Below, in pieces: positions 12,026 to 24,011 of a stretch of 64,000 nucleotides of DNA. The notes beneath the pieces were generated by a model that was not told the DNA's origin, made no database searches, and saw only the letters and a program-made list of their open reading frames with translations. This stretch comes from Ottelia alismoides. Taxonomy: Eukaryota; Streptophyta; Magnoliopsida; Alismatales; Hydrocharitaceae. The position numbers and the translations under genes are program-made. Within the stretch, counting starts at the first letter, position 1. The number at the start of each line of letters is the position of its first letter. The stretch covers positions 434,001 to 498,000 of the forward strand of contig JAZKJV010009328.1 in NCBI GenBank assembly GCA_037367405.1, written 5' to 3'.

Positions 12026-12169
12026 TTGCGATTTTTATGGGCTTTGCTCTCTTTGAGATTTTTATGGGCTCATTTCTCTGTGAGGTTTGGGCACAAGGGG
12101 TTCGGACATTGAAATTAAGTAGAGTCATATTAAGTCTCGGGGACGAGACTTCCTTTGAGATTTTTATGA
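12026..12169 (+). promoter_or_regulatory. Gypsy1 3' untranslated end with repeated motif and polypurine region
   Basis: A motif close to CTTTGAGATTTTTATGG occurs about 12026-12042 (degenerate), 12051-12067 and 12153-12169, the last copy abutting the LTR. A purine-rich ggggacgaga (12139-12148) lies upstream of the last copy. Gypsy2 has the same arrangement. The priming site for plus-strand synthesis should lie here; I cannot tell which purine tract is used. Confidence 0.6.
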
Positions 12170-14923
12170 TGTGAAACCCCCGAAACCCGAACAGGGACTA
12201 AAACGCAAATCTTGACTGAGTCTGGACTTAATTGCGAAATCTGTACTTTCCCAGTGATCAAAAAATTCGAGTAAGGAGTCCATTACATAGGGCTCGTCGA
12301 TAGCTTTCCAACGAGTCCAAGAACGTTAAAATCCGACTTTGGGAGCTCAAGTTATGGTCATTTTAGCAAGGAGGGGTACAAGTCAATTTCAGATCCGAAC
12401 CCGGATCCGAATCCGGGTCGGACCCGTATGTTCCGCCCTCCCTCCCTTCGTCAACCTCGCCCAAATCGCCCAACATCTTTTCCTTCGACCTCCAGCCCTC
12501 CCCTCCTCCATTCCTCCCCCCTCTCCTTCACCAAGGGCCGCCGGAGCACCTTGGATCGACGACCCAAAGCCAGAAGGTACGATATCCCCCCTCCTCCTTG
12601 CTGCGATTCCACGCTATTCTTAGTCCTATGCCGCCAGATTTGTCTTCAAATGCCCTGAGGTCATTAGTTGCAGAAGTATATAAGCATGTATTGGGTGTTT
12701 CTTGTCGCATGTAAATCCGAGATAGAATGTCCTCTCTCTGAATCTCGGGTCCCTGAACAGTTTAGTTGCACTGTCAATATCTAAGAACCAAATGCCAATA
12801 TATTTATATTTGTTAGATCTATATTTTGGAGAGATTTGGAACATCCAATTTTAGATGATCCACTGAAATCGAGACAAGTTTTAGTATCCTGTATATTGCC
12901 TGCAAGTGAATATCCGACATCCAAATCCAGACCAAATTGGTAGCAGTTTAAACAAATATAAAGCTCCAGTTCATTAATCTTAACTATGGGCTGAAATGGA
13001 TTTGGAGATTGTTAGCCTTGTTTGATTTGATCTCCCTTAACGACATGTACTGGGAAAAAAAACTGAGCCCTAAGTTTCTCTTAAAAATAACAGACCGAAT
13101 AGTTGTATTAGATTGTAAGTGAACTGCTTCAGAACAGATTTGAAGATGGTCTGTAAAAAGACAAATCAAGTGGGGAACTAAGGACCAATAGATGACATAA
13201 TGTTGCATCGGCTTGCAATTAAGAATATAAGGATAGGTGAGTATCAAGTTGGAGAGAACGATGAAGATAACTGCCTGGGAGGGAAATTCATTTTGTTATC
13301 AATGCCATATTTTGCAATGGGGTGTGATCACATTGTAGTCCAAAGGGTATATCTATAACAGTGGAAGGCCCAGTAACTGGTTCTGCATCTGAAGGAGATT
13401 CCGACCTTCTGAAATCTAGCATTGATTAGGTTGAGATTACTTTAGAGTTAACAAATTTCAGTTATTTAGAGGCCAATAATCATCTTTGATGTTTAGGTAT
13501 TTCTTCACCTTTTCTGCGAGGCTACCTTCTGTTTATCGATGCACTTCCTCCTTGGTTCCAGATGATCTTTTCAAAATGCTATATTTGAAGAATCGATCTC
13601 TTGAGATGACCATCATCATGGTTCTTTATCAAAGACAATTTCTTGATGTATAACATCTTTGAATAGTCTCTTTGTGACGACATATGATGTAACCGAGCAT
13701 TTCAAATCTCTTAGCCACTCTGTAGCATTATCTATATTAATCAGGAACATCATCGAAGGTCATATTTTGAAGGCGATCGAGTAGTTTGAGCTAGGTTTTC
13801 CAAGGGAGGGGCATGCACCCTTGGGGCCCCGGGTAGAAGCTTAGATGACCGCGATCCCAACTGCTATTGGAGCTGCGATGGTTGGGGGACATGTTGCTTG
13901 GCACACCGAGGTGCTAATCTGACGGTGTTGGCCTCGGCACTTGCGTGCTTTAGCCCGGTGCTCGAGCGCGGGCCAAGTAGTCGTGGTTGGTCGGCTAGTG
14001 TTTCGCTTTTCACTTAGAGTTAACACTCGTGTACGGAACAATGTAGGCCACGTTGGTCGGTATTCCGAGTGGGAGCACTAAGAGGGGAGTTCCGGGAAAA
14101 TGTGGTTAATGAAGTTGGTGATGGGACGTGAATCTCCTGTGTATAAGGAGGGTCGAATTCTCGCGATGATTTGCGGGTTGGAATCTAATTTGTGAATCGG
14201 AAGTATCATTGGGAAGTGGAGCTAAGTGGACGTGTTGGGAACTTAGTTAGGATGCATTATACCTCACCGCATGCCTACGGAGGCACCCCAACCCTAAGGT
14301 ATTTTCTTTTACCTTAGAGTCATAGTGTGAGGTCTCATCTAGACCAAGACCACAGACTATCCACGAAGCTTGGTTACTCGTATCCATATCCAGATCAAAT
14401 AATAAAAAGTAAAAAAATGTAATTCTTTGTGAGATCAATTACCCTGTTTCTTTCCCTTTTGCACACATTTTATCCTGCATTTCTTGTTGTGTAGTTTGTT
14501 TAAATCGTATTGGGCAACTTTGCTCATAACTTACCTACGTGTGGATCCGCAGGTTCGCATCAGTGATTGTTGGAGGCACCACCCCTTTTTGTAGCCTCAC
14601 GACACTTTTTTTTGCCGTACAGTTGTGGGTAGTAGGTTTACTATCTTTCTTCACTTGTAGTATTTTGTTGAGAGACATGGCATGTAATGATTAATTGTGG
14701 ACATCTATATTTATGCTTACATGTAAATTTTGTGCACATGGAATGATCAATGGAATGATCAATGAAATGTGATTATGAACATGTCATGAATGGAAAAATA
14801 AAATTTTTATATTTCAGTAAATTGTGTTATTTCTCCTGCTTATGTGTATGTCATTAGTATTCGAATGTGGAATGTATGTGCGTGGATTGGTTTGCCGAGT
14901 ACCTGGATCCTAGGGGCGTTACA
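12170..14923 (+). repeat. Gypsy1 3' LTR (2.75 kb)
   Basis: Same termini and content as 4125-6853. It is followed by accac, completing the target duplication, and then by the remainder of the Copia1 leader. Differences from the 5' copy are sparse substitutions and a few indels. Confidence 0.95.
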
Positions 14924-14928
14924 ACCAC

Positions 14929-15468
14929 CCCCTCCCCCGTGTCGCTACTCTCCCCGCGCCTCACGCCCTAGCAGCGCTCTCTAGGGACCTCCCCAGCGGC
15001 ACCGTAAGAGGCCATCTACCCTCCTGCACAGCAACAACTGCCTCCAGAGCCACTGTCGGAGGCCTCTCGGCTATTCAGCACTGCCGCGCGCAGGCCTTGG
15101 TCCTCCAGCACCGCCACACGCAGGCGTTGGCCCTCCAGCACGACTCAGCTGATCCCTGTTGCGTCGTGGGACGCCTCTGTGCGCTCCTGCACGCCCTTCT
15201 GCAGTCGTAAAGCCACTCTTGCTGTCTGCGACACTGGAGATTCCCCCCATAGCCGCCTGGGGGCCATTCAATGCCATTTTGGTAATCCATCGAGATCTAT
15301 TCTGTTTCGGAATCAGTAGTTTCTTCTGATTTATAATCTATTTTGCGGCTTACTACCTCAATCAAAGATCTAGAGTCTACACATACATCTACTCCCTCAT
15401 ATGGTTATGTAGACAAATCATTTCTTGATTTGTTCTCCACTTGTTCCGTGTCTTGGCTTATTGGGATA
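14929..15468 (+). other. Copia1 leader, downstream part
   Basis: Continuation of the Copia1 5' untranslated leader after Gypsy1. It begins GC-rich with many CTCC and GCAGC runs and becomes AT-rich before the gag ATG. Near 15085-15140 an imperfect repeat with cagcaccgccacacgcagg appears. No coding sequence recognised. Confidence 0.6.
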
Positions 15469-18400
15469 ATGTCAGATAATAAGGGTGACGTATTCTCCTC
15501 TTTCGATGCCTTCAAAGGTCAGGCACCTATTGGGAAGATGGACGAGACCAACTACGAGTTATGGTCCATGCAGTTTCCTACCCTAATGCACTGCCACAAC
15601 AAGGAGCACATTCTAACTGACTCGGAGCCGGCGGACAAGACTGGGGCCAATGCTTCATGGAAGCAGGACGATGCCTATGCTCGTATACGGCTATCTGGGA
15701 CTCTGACCATGGAGATCGCTAATGATATAGTTAATCAGTCAACTATAAAGGCCATGCGGGATACATATACTAGCAGATACCTACGGACAGGCGAAGAGTG
15801 AAAGCAAGATTCTTTAACTGCAGTATGACATTTTTTCGACCAAGCAGAATGGTCGGCCACTCCATGCTCACTTCTCTCATCTACGTGACATGTTTGAGCG
15901 ACTTCACAGTTTCATGCCCATTACCACTAGCACTGAACAACGACATGAACATGCATATCAGAATGCAACCATGACAGGAGTGTTCCTATCATCCCTTGAC
16001 TCAGAGTACGATGCTGCCCGTACTCAACTCCTGACTGGAGAGACAATACCGCCGATGGAAGAGGTCTACAAGTGACTGACCAGGATTACTACCACCTTCA
16101 ATACTACAACCCAATCGACTCCCTTTGCTATGGCGGCTTCTCGTGGCAGAGGGGGGTCATCCAAGTTTCGTGGCCGTGGACCTCGAGGTCGAGGAGGCGA
16201 CAAACATCGTGGTCCTTGTACATATTGCCATTGTCCTGGTCACTTAGAGGAGACATGCTTTCAGAAGCATGGCTATCCAGCGTCTGCACCGTTTTCAAAG
16301 CAGACAGATCATTCCATTACGCCTGCTACGGATCCTCGCTTCGATGACATTGTCTCTCGACTTAGAGACATGATGGCCACTCCGGTGACCTCAGCTACTA
16401 GTTCATCTGAGGCTACAACTTCTGCCAGAGCGTCTTCTAGTTCATTAGGTACTTCTTATGCTTTTACCAGTAGTAGCAATTCAGATATGGCAGATTGGAT
16501 TATGGATTCTCATCACATCATATGTGTGGAGATCGAATGCAGTTCCGTTCCTACATGCCTATCCCACCTGGATAATCCGTGGTTATTGCTAATGGGGTCC
16601 ATCTACCAATTATTTGTCAGGGGGAGATTGTGCTAGCCCACTCTATGCATCTTCAGAGTGTCTTACATGCTCCAGATTTTCAGATGAATCTTTTGTCTAT
16701 TAGTCAAATTACAAAAGATTTACATCATCGTGCCATATTTGACCCGTCTTCACTTGTGTTTCAGGACATACTAACTAACAAGTTGATTGGGCATGGCCGT
16801 GAGCAGAGAGGATTGTACAAGCTTGTTATACCATCGAGTGTTGGGATAGCTACTGTTCCTTCAGGGTCTATGTCCCCTTTCATGTGGCATCTTCGCTTTG
16901 GTCACCTACCTCTTCAAAAGATGTCTCATGTAATGCCACAGATTTCTAGTCGTACCACATTAGACTGTGAAGCATGTCAGCTTGGGAAGCACCATCGCTC
17001 TTCTTTTCCAAGTCGTCCGAGTCGTCATAGTAGTCACTCGTTTGAGTTGTTTCATTTTGACATTTGGGGTCCTAGTCGTGTTCCTGATCATCAAGGGCAT
17101 CGTTTTTATATGGTTGTTGTGGACGATTACACTAGATTATCTTGGGTGTTCTTATTAAAACATAAATCTGAAGCAGGTGCTATTATTAAATCTTTTCTTA
17201 TTGAAATAAAAATATCTTTCTGCTCATGTGAAATTCATTCATAGAGATAATGCTTTGGAGTTTTATACATTACATTTATCTGATTTCCTAAGGTCTCTTG
17301 GCATTGTTCATCAGACCTCTTGCACTTATACTTCACAACAGAATGGAGTGGCTGAACGTAAACACCATCACCTACTTGATGTTACGCAGGCACTTTTGAT
17401 TCAGAGTCGTGCCCCTCATTCCTTTTGGGGTGATATTGTCCTTACCGCTTGCTACCTAGTCAACCGCATGCCGTCCACCATTCTTGGAGAGAAGGTTCCC
17501 TTCTTGATTGCGTTTCTCGAGAAGGAACTATTCTCACTTACTCCCAGAGTCTTTGGATCTGTGGCGTTTGTCCACAATTTCACTCCTGGCCGTGACAAGC
17601 TCTCACCTAGAGCTGTCAAGTGTGTATTTGTCGGTTATTCTCGTGCCCAAAAAGGGTATAGATGTTTTGATCCTATAAAACACAAATATTATTTGAGTGT
17701 TGATGTCACTTTCTTTGAATCTATTATGTATTTCTCTCCTTTAGGTGACAAGTTGTCCATTGCCAACTCTGGAGAGGATGTTGTTGTTCCTCCACCTCCG
17801 TATTCTTCAACAGATGAACCCCATGATACAACTCAGTCTCCTCCATCACCACCACCACCACCACCACCTCCAAATGTTCAGTCCAAGTTTTTACCACGTG
17901 TGTACACTCGCAGGTCTTTTACTCTCCCCTTTGTTCATCTATCACGTATGAGGTATGTCATGGCCACATTGTTTCTACTGATGGCACTGGGGTTTTGACT
18001 GATATACAGGCAGAGTTGATTCCACATATCAGAGAGGTTGATGACCTGGATGTCCCTATTGCCCTAAGGAAGCCTCATCGCCAATGTGCCACGTATCCTC
18101 TAGATGCACATGTGTCTTTGGATCATCTTTCAGAGGATTACAGGAAGTTTATAGTGGGTCTCTCTGTTGTTATTACCCCACGCACATATCAAGAGGCGCT
18201 ACAGGACAGTAAGTGGAAACTTGCAATAGAAGAGGAAATTGTAGCTTTGCAGTCTTGTGGTACCTGGAGCATTGTCTCCGCTCCACCAGGTACCTCGGTT
18301 GTAAGCTGCAAATGGATATTTACAGTAAAACAGAGGGCAAACGGCAGTGTGGATCGCTACAAGGCAAGGCTTGTGGCATGAAGGTTCACCCAAACCTATG

Positions 18401-19708
18401 GGGTGGACTATCAGGATACATTCTCTCCCGTGGCCAGACACTCGACACTTCGCATTCTTCTATCAGTTGTTATCTCAAGGGACTGGCCTCTATATCAACT
18501 TGATGTGAAAAATGCATTTCTATACAGAGATCTACAGGAGGAGGTATATATGCAGCAACCACCAGGGTTTGCTATTGAGGGGGAGTCACAGAAGCTATGC
18601 AGGCTCCACAAGGTGATTTATGGCCTGAAGCATATCCCGAGAGCTTGGTACCGGAAGCTATCAGAGTTGATAGAACGACAGGGGTTTACACGGTCTACAA
18701 CAGATCACTCCCTTTTTATTCAGAGGACATGGAGAGGTACTGTTGCTATTCTTGTTTATGTGGATGATATTGTGGTTACAGGGGATGATGAACAAGGGAT
18801 TCGGGCGACCAAGGAGTTCCTACGTCAACAATTTGTGACCAAGGACCCTAGCGCTCTTCGATACTTCCTTGGACTGGAGTTTGCCAGGAACCAATGTGGT
18901 CTTGTGATGATCCAGAGAAAGTTTGTGATGGATCTTCTCTCTGAGACATGTATGACAGGATGCAAGCCTGCCACTACTCCCATGGATCCCAGTATGAGAT
19001 TGTATGATGATGACACTAAGGAGGTAGACAATAGGAGATATAGAGAACTAGTTGGGAAACTCTTGTATGCTACCATCACCAGGCTAGATATAGCTTTTAC
19101 AATGAGCAAGGTTAGCCAGTTCATGGAGCAGCCTATGAAGATGCATATGGATGCTGTACATATGATCTTGAGATATCTGAAAACGCCACCTGGTTCGGGT
19201 CTTATATTTAGCAGGGGTACATCACTTGAGGTGACAGCCTATACAGACGCAGATTATACAGGTTGCCCCAGAGACAGAAAGTCTACTTCAGGCTTTGTTG
19301 TTTTTTTTGGGAGCTCAATTGTATCACGGAAAGCAAGAAGCAGACAACGGTGGCCAGATCAAGCGCAGAATCCGAATACGGGCCATGGCGCAAAGAAGTG
19401 CATAGATGATGTGGGTTAGATCCGTGCTAACCGACCTCACTGTTGAGGTTTCTCATCCTATGCAGCTTTTATGTGATAATCAAGTGGCTTTGTTTATTGT
19501 CAATAATCTTGCCTTTCATGAGCAGACAACGCATATCGAGGTGGACTATCGCTACACTAGAGACATGATCCAGAAAGGTCTCATATCCACTTCTCATGTT
19601 TCCACAGGAGATCAGACGACAGACATCTTCACCAAGACCCTGATTAGAGGACCATTTCAGAGGTGTTGTTTCAAGCTGAGCATGATAGATATATATGCTC
19701 CAGCTTGA
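15469..19708 (+). pseudogene. Copia1 gag-pol polyprotein, multiply broken
   Basis: Gag starts at ATG 15469 (MSDNKGDVFSSFDAF). The zinc knuckle CTYCHCPGHLEETC is near 16215-16260. The protease site near 16500-16518 reads IMDS followed directly by HHI, so the Gly-Ala of the catalytic DSGA motif is missing. GAG_pre-integrase (LLSISQITKDL) and integrase follow, with FDIWGPS and later AERKHHHLLD; a frameshift near 17220 splits the core. A polyproline linker is at about 17840-17875, then RVT_2 with VYVDDIVV near 18755 and an RNase H tail ending MIDIYAPA. Other breaks: frameshifts near 15800, 16540, 17940 and 19330, and TGA at 18379-18381 where relatives have Arg. The domain order protease-integrase-RT-RNase H is diagnostic of Ty1/copia. 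Confidence 0.93.
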
Positions 19709-19715
19709 GGGGGAG
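19704..19715 (+). promoter_or_regulatory. Copia1 polypurine tract
   Basis: cttgagggggag immediately precedes the 3' LTR, in the position of the plus-strand primer. The same tract is seen beside the copia LTRs at 43365 (reverse) and 50211-50224. Confidence 0.85.
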
Positions 19716-19857
19716 TGTTGAGGTAAATATATCTCTCAGTATCATTTTATATTTTATGTTATCCTCGTGACCGCTCTTGTAATTAACCCATGGCTTTTCT
19801 CCTATATAAGAGAGCCTATGGGTCTCATCTAATACACGTCTCAGTTTTATTTCAACA
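19716..19857 (+). repeat. Copia1 3' LTR (142 bp)
   Basis: TGTTGAGG...TTTCAACA with intact TG/CA ends and TATATAA at 19803-19809. It matches 3916-4058 with a few substitutions. Confidence 0.92.
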
Positions 19858-19862
19858 ACACG

Positions 19863-22800
19863 CAGTGCACAGTGAGGGTGATACAGTACTCGATGTTGGA
19901 CTTTCTTCGGATCTTTCTGTTAGGTCCGGTCTGATTTTGGAGGTGGAAGCCCCACCACGTGAGGGATGAGATAGGGTGTCGCAAAGAAGTTTGATATTGA
20001 TGGCGGAGGTGGTTGTTGTTGAGGTCGTTGGCGGAGGAGAGGAGAATGTGGCTTCTCGCATTGAAGGCAACCCATTGGGTTTAGGGCATATCTGCACTAC
20101 AAGATGCCTCTGGATCTGTTAAAGCTTCTAACAAGGTGCATCGCTCATTGATCTTTTCTCGAAAGCGGCGTAGGGCAGAGTTCCACTACTAAGAGACTCA
20201 ACAACTGGAGAACAACTGGGAGGTGGAGTAGTTCGAAGGCATGAGGGATGATAGGGGCAATATGGTGGAGTCTACTCTGGTATAGGAAGGGGGTGGTGAA
20301 TGTGATTGGTGATGTTCATACTAATGGGGCGTACACAGAGCTAGGGGGATCTCTCCTGAATATGGAGGCAGAAGGGATTCAATCTGAAGAATCTCTTGAA
20401 GTGGTGGTGGCTAAGCAAGCAGAAGTGTAGGTGGTGATTGACTAAATCTAAATAAAGTGCTTGACTTGGAATGTACATGGGCTGGGTTAATCGAAGAGGA
20501 TGGTGGTTGGCACAATGCTCGACACATAGAGGTGATGTGACTTGCCTTCAAGAAATGAAGATTGATTCATGGGATTCTGTGTGTTGGAGCTCAATCTCTA
20601 GGCCTTACGGAATTCATGGATGTTCCATCTAATGCTAGTTCAGGAGGGATTGTGGTGGCATGGAATGTAGATGTTTTTGACCTGATTGGTGAGAAGATCT
20701 TGGTGCATTCAGTGTCGGTTGTTCTAATCATCAGGAGGGCTCAGTCGCAACTGTTTGTGACGTCGACATATGGCATTCTGTGGGCTTCCCAGAATATAGC
20801 GTTATGGAGCGAATGGCAAGAGGTGAGGACCTCTTTCTCGGGGTTGGCATGGATTCAACGTCACTTTGTATTCAGATAATAGGCCAGGTGGAAGAGGGGC
20901 TCGAGATCGTGGTTCGGGTCTATTTGTTGAGGTTGTGGAGGAGCTTGCTTTGGAGGCTCTTGATGCGGGTAACTGCAAGTTTAGTTGGAGAAGTTCATCT
21001 TCCCGTTCACGTATCGACTGGTGCCTCCTATCGGTTGAGGCGTTGGAGTTGTTCAACCTAGCATGTGTTGCTTCTCTGCTCGAGTCGAGGTTGGATCATT
21101 CGCCTTTGTGTTTAGACACACGTAGCGGTAGGGGATCGTCCTAATACTTCTGATTTGAGCGTTATAGGATGTTGGAGGACGGTTTTCAAGATATGGTCAT
21201 CTCATTTTGGATCAACTTGGTGGTAGACGATTCGACAACTATAAGACTAGTTCCGAAACTAAATGTGTTGCGGCAAAGGTTGATTACTTTTAGGAAGGAT
21301 TCATGTATTATGCGTGATAAATGTCGAACTCAAACACATGAGGAAGTGGTGAGGCTAGACTCGTTGGAGGATTATAGGGAGTTGGACGACGAGGAGCTTG
21401 AGAGCCATGGGGTGGTGCAGAAGATTCTCGAGGAAGAAGATAGAAAGCGGGAGTTAGAGTGGAGGCAACAATTGTGCCAGAAATGGTTAAAGGAGGGAGA
21501 CACGAACACCATGTTTTTCCATGCGGTGACAAATGGCAGGAGGAGAAATATGATTCACTCTATCAAAGTTGGTGGGGAGATTATAATGGAGAGAAAGAGA
21601 TTGCAAGGGTTGTAACAGGTTACTTTAAGGACATAAGCACGCGTGCTCCTTATTACGGGTCAAAGTGGCTCAGCCTGAGGTGAGATGCAATGCGGAGTCA
21701 GATACGGAGCTGATAGTGAGGCCTTTCGAGTTGCTAGAGGTCCGTGAAGCGGATTTTGGGTTGAATCCGGATGTTTGTCATGGTCCGGATGACTTTCCAG
21801 TTTTCTTTTCTGCGAGTTTTGTAACAAGAGGTAATGGGGTTGATTGTAGGGTTTGCCAAGGCAAAATCCGGGTTTCATTGTCTCAAGCAATTACTAATTT
21901 TTCTGTTGCCTAAGAAGGATGTAGCCACAAGGGTGGAAGATTACTGCCCAACCGTGCTTTCCACTGCGGTTTATTGATTGTGGTAAAGGTATTGGCCAAC
22001 TGTTTAAAGGAGGAGGAGGAGGTTGGGCGATATGTTGGTTGGTTGAGATCCCCTCGTAGGGATCTACCTTTGCAGTATCTCGGTGTGCCTTTGGTTGCTG
22101 GAAGGATACATATGGTTGATTTGTTGCCTGTGATTGAGAGCAGAGATTGGCGGGTTAAAGGTCTACTTCTTTGTCTCGTGGTGGTAAATAGTATTGTTGA
22201 TATCAATTCTCTCTACTATTCCTATCTTCTTCTTGTCATACAGGCTTCACTTAGTTGGGGTGTGAAATAAGCTCGAAAATATCATGAGATAGTTTTTTGG
22301 TCATCCTTAGAGCGTTCGTCATGAGATGGTTTTTGGACATCCTCGGAGCTTTCGAACAGGTCATTGTTGGTTGATTGAGGGACGGTTTCATGTTCGAAGG
22401 ATGATGGCGGGCTTGGCGTCCGCAGTTTGGAGGATATGAACAAGGCTCTTCTAAGTGGATCGCTCATATTTGAGGAGATCGTGAGAGCTAGGTGTGCGTA
22501 CTAATCCGAAAGATTTATGCTTTGGGCTACTCGTTTCCGGCATCGGGACATTTAGCTCTGCTCCCTCTTATTTCTGACGAGGACTTTGCGGTGTGGCACA
22601 GGATATTCAACCTTTTACGAGGACAATCGTGGGTAATGGGGTGGGCTTAAAGTTATGGACAAATGATTGGAGCGAGGGTGGGGCGTTTGGTTTACAGTAC
22701 TCACGACTAATGGCACTGACTGTGGATTCACAATTTCGTTGCGAATGTTTGGGATGGGCAATCATTCTTTCCACACTTCAGATCTGAGATATCGGATTGG

Positions 22801-23410
22801 TGCATGAATGAGCTACCGGAGATGTTGCAGGAACTTGAGGGCATTGAGGGGTCAACACAGGGTCATGCGTGACTGATGGAGCTAGTGTGACAATTCTTTT
22901 TCTGTGGAGAAGGCATACAGGGCCTTGAAGGGTGCGATGGTGTTTGATCCAGGAGAGTGTGTTTCAGACTGCAGACGGATCCGAGGGTGGAAAATTCCAA
23001 CATGCGTGAAGTTTTTTACGTGGTTATTTAGGAGGGGAAGATTGTTGATAGGGGATATATTTTTAAGCTTTGTCCAGATAGCTAATCCAACTTCGGTCGA
23101 TGCTAGGGGGATGTAAAGAGTGCAGATCACCTTTTCTTCAAGTAGGGAACCTCTATGGACGCATGGGAGTTATTCGATAATACCACGATTTCCACTAATG
23201 AGGTCTCGAGGTTGTAGGAATTTATTGGTACGAATTAGCACGATACTTAGAAGGAGCGTGCAAGTTGCGTGGCAATGGTTTGGATATTTGGTTGGCCAGA
23301 AATGTGGTGGTTTTTCGAGATGGTCGTTTTTATAGTGAGAATGTGGCGGCGCATGCTAAGGCGCTTGTAGAGTGTTAGTTTATGTAAAGCATGCTTTTTC
23401 GGTTTTCCTT
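19863..23410 (+). pseudogene. L1-A ORF1 end, endonuclease, and deleted reverse transcriptase
   Basis: The L1-A remainder resumes after Copia1. A basic ORF1 tail near 20165 precedes the endonuclease start KCLTWNVHGLG (from 20455). Endonuclease pieces SSGGIVVAWN and SRSRIDWCLLS lie about 20640-21030, then the linker KWLKEGDTNTMFFHA near 21480. RT begins VATRVEDYCPTVLSTAVY near 21920 but jumps, near 22005-22020, from AKVLANCL-like residues to the post-palm LPLQYLGVPLVAGR. The catalytic palm, including YADD, is absent. The C-terminus has VKFFTWLFRRGRLL near 23010 and ends about 23385. Numerous stops and frameshifts make it non-functional. Confidence 0.82.
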
Positions 23411-24011
23411 TTACTCGGAGTTGGAGAAGTTCATCTTCCCGTTCACACATCTCCAAGTATCTCCAAATATCTACGGAGAAGGTACACTATCCATGAAAGA
23501 GTTCATGGATTGTTCCGAAAGAAACAAGAACCAATTATTGGAACAAGAGAGAAAATTAGGAAAATTAAACTGGATTCAATTATCCAGGATAAAATTAACG
23601 AGGCTAGTGATATCTGTAATATTTTTTTGGAATATTGTGGATATGAACAACAATATTATTTGGAGACTTATTTTGTGGATAGGATTCACAAATTATATTG
23701 TTTGTGAATTGGATTCACATTTCAATATAAATATAAATATGATTTATATTTTATTACGAACCAATAAATATGATACATTTTAATCTTTTAATCAATGACC
23801 TAATTTGTAAATGTTGCAAATTATTTACAAATAAATAAATGGATAGTGGTTGGAACTAATCAACCAACATTAAGATGAATATAAAGGAAGGGATAATTCC
23901 AGTCCTAATACGACTCGACGGCCATGGTGGGACCATAATGATGTCGCCCACCCTATTAGAGAGGGAATCATCTCTCTCTTTTATTTTATCAATTATCTAT
24001 TTGTTTATTTA
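23411..24011. other. Interval without recognisable gene
   Basis: AT-rich gap between L1-A and the RTE element. It contains a second copy (23419-23446) of a 28-base stretch also present inside L1-A at 20983-21010. Short open frames near 23391-23783 resemble nothing I know. ggttggaactaatcaaccaac (about 23848-23868) is a small inverted repeat. Confidence 0.4.

Larger units (their letters stand above)
4125..14923 (+). mobile_element. Gypsy1: Ty3/gypsy chromovirus (Tekay/Del-like), complete with both LTRs
   Basis: Long LTRs (4125-6853 and 12170-14923) flank a gag-protease-RT-RNase H-integrase-chromodomain coding region. The insertion has a perfect 5-bp target duplication, accac, at 4120-4124 and 14924-14928. 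Domain order and a C-terminal chromodomain-like segment place it with plant chromoviruses; Tekay/Del is my best lineage guess. It lies in the leader of Copia1 and is the youngest layer of nest A. It is inactive, with a nonsense codon and a frameshift in pol, but the LTRs remain very similar, which argues for fairly recent insertion. Confidence 0.95.
3916..19857 (+). mobile_element. Copia1: short-LTR Ty1/copia element, split by Gypsy1
   Basis: Two LTRs of about 142 bp (3916-4058 and 19716-19857), a primer-binding site directly after the first and a G-rich polypurine tract directly before the second define a whole element. Flanks gcacg (3911-3915) and acacg (19858-19862) are a near-perfect 5-bp target duplication. 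Gypsy1 sits in its untranslated leader at 4125-14923. Without Gypsy1 and its duplicated accac, the copia is about 5.1 kb, normal for an autonomous element. Its coding region is broken by several frameshifts and one stop. Confidence 0.92.
2408..23410 (+). mobile_element. L1-A: degraded plant L1-type LINE, split by a copia element
   Basis: Two parts, about 2408-3910 and 19863-23410, make one LINE in the order ORF1 with two zinc knuckles, endonuclease, linker, RT remnant, zf-RVT-like C-terminus. The copia at 3916-19857 sits between ORF1 and ORF2. The protein order and wording follow L1-B at 24592-40793, so the two are related. Both outer ends are estimates: I found no clear target duplication, and the 3' end near 23410 lacks an obvious poly(A) tail. 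It is the oldest layer of nest A, with frameshifts and stops throughout. Confidence 0.8.
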
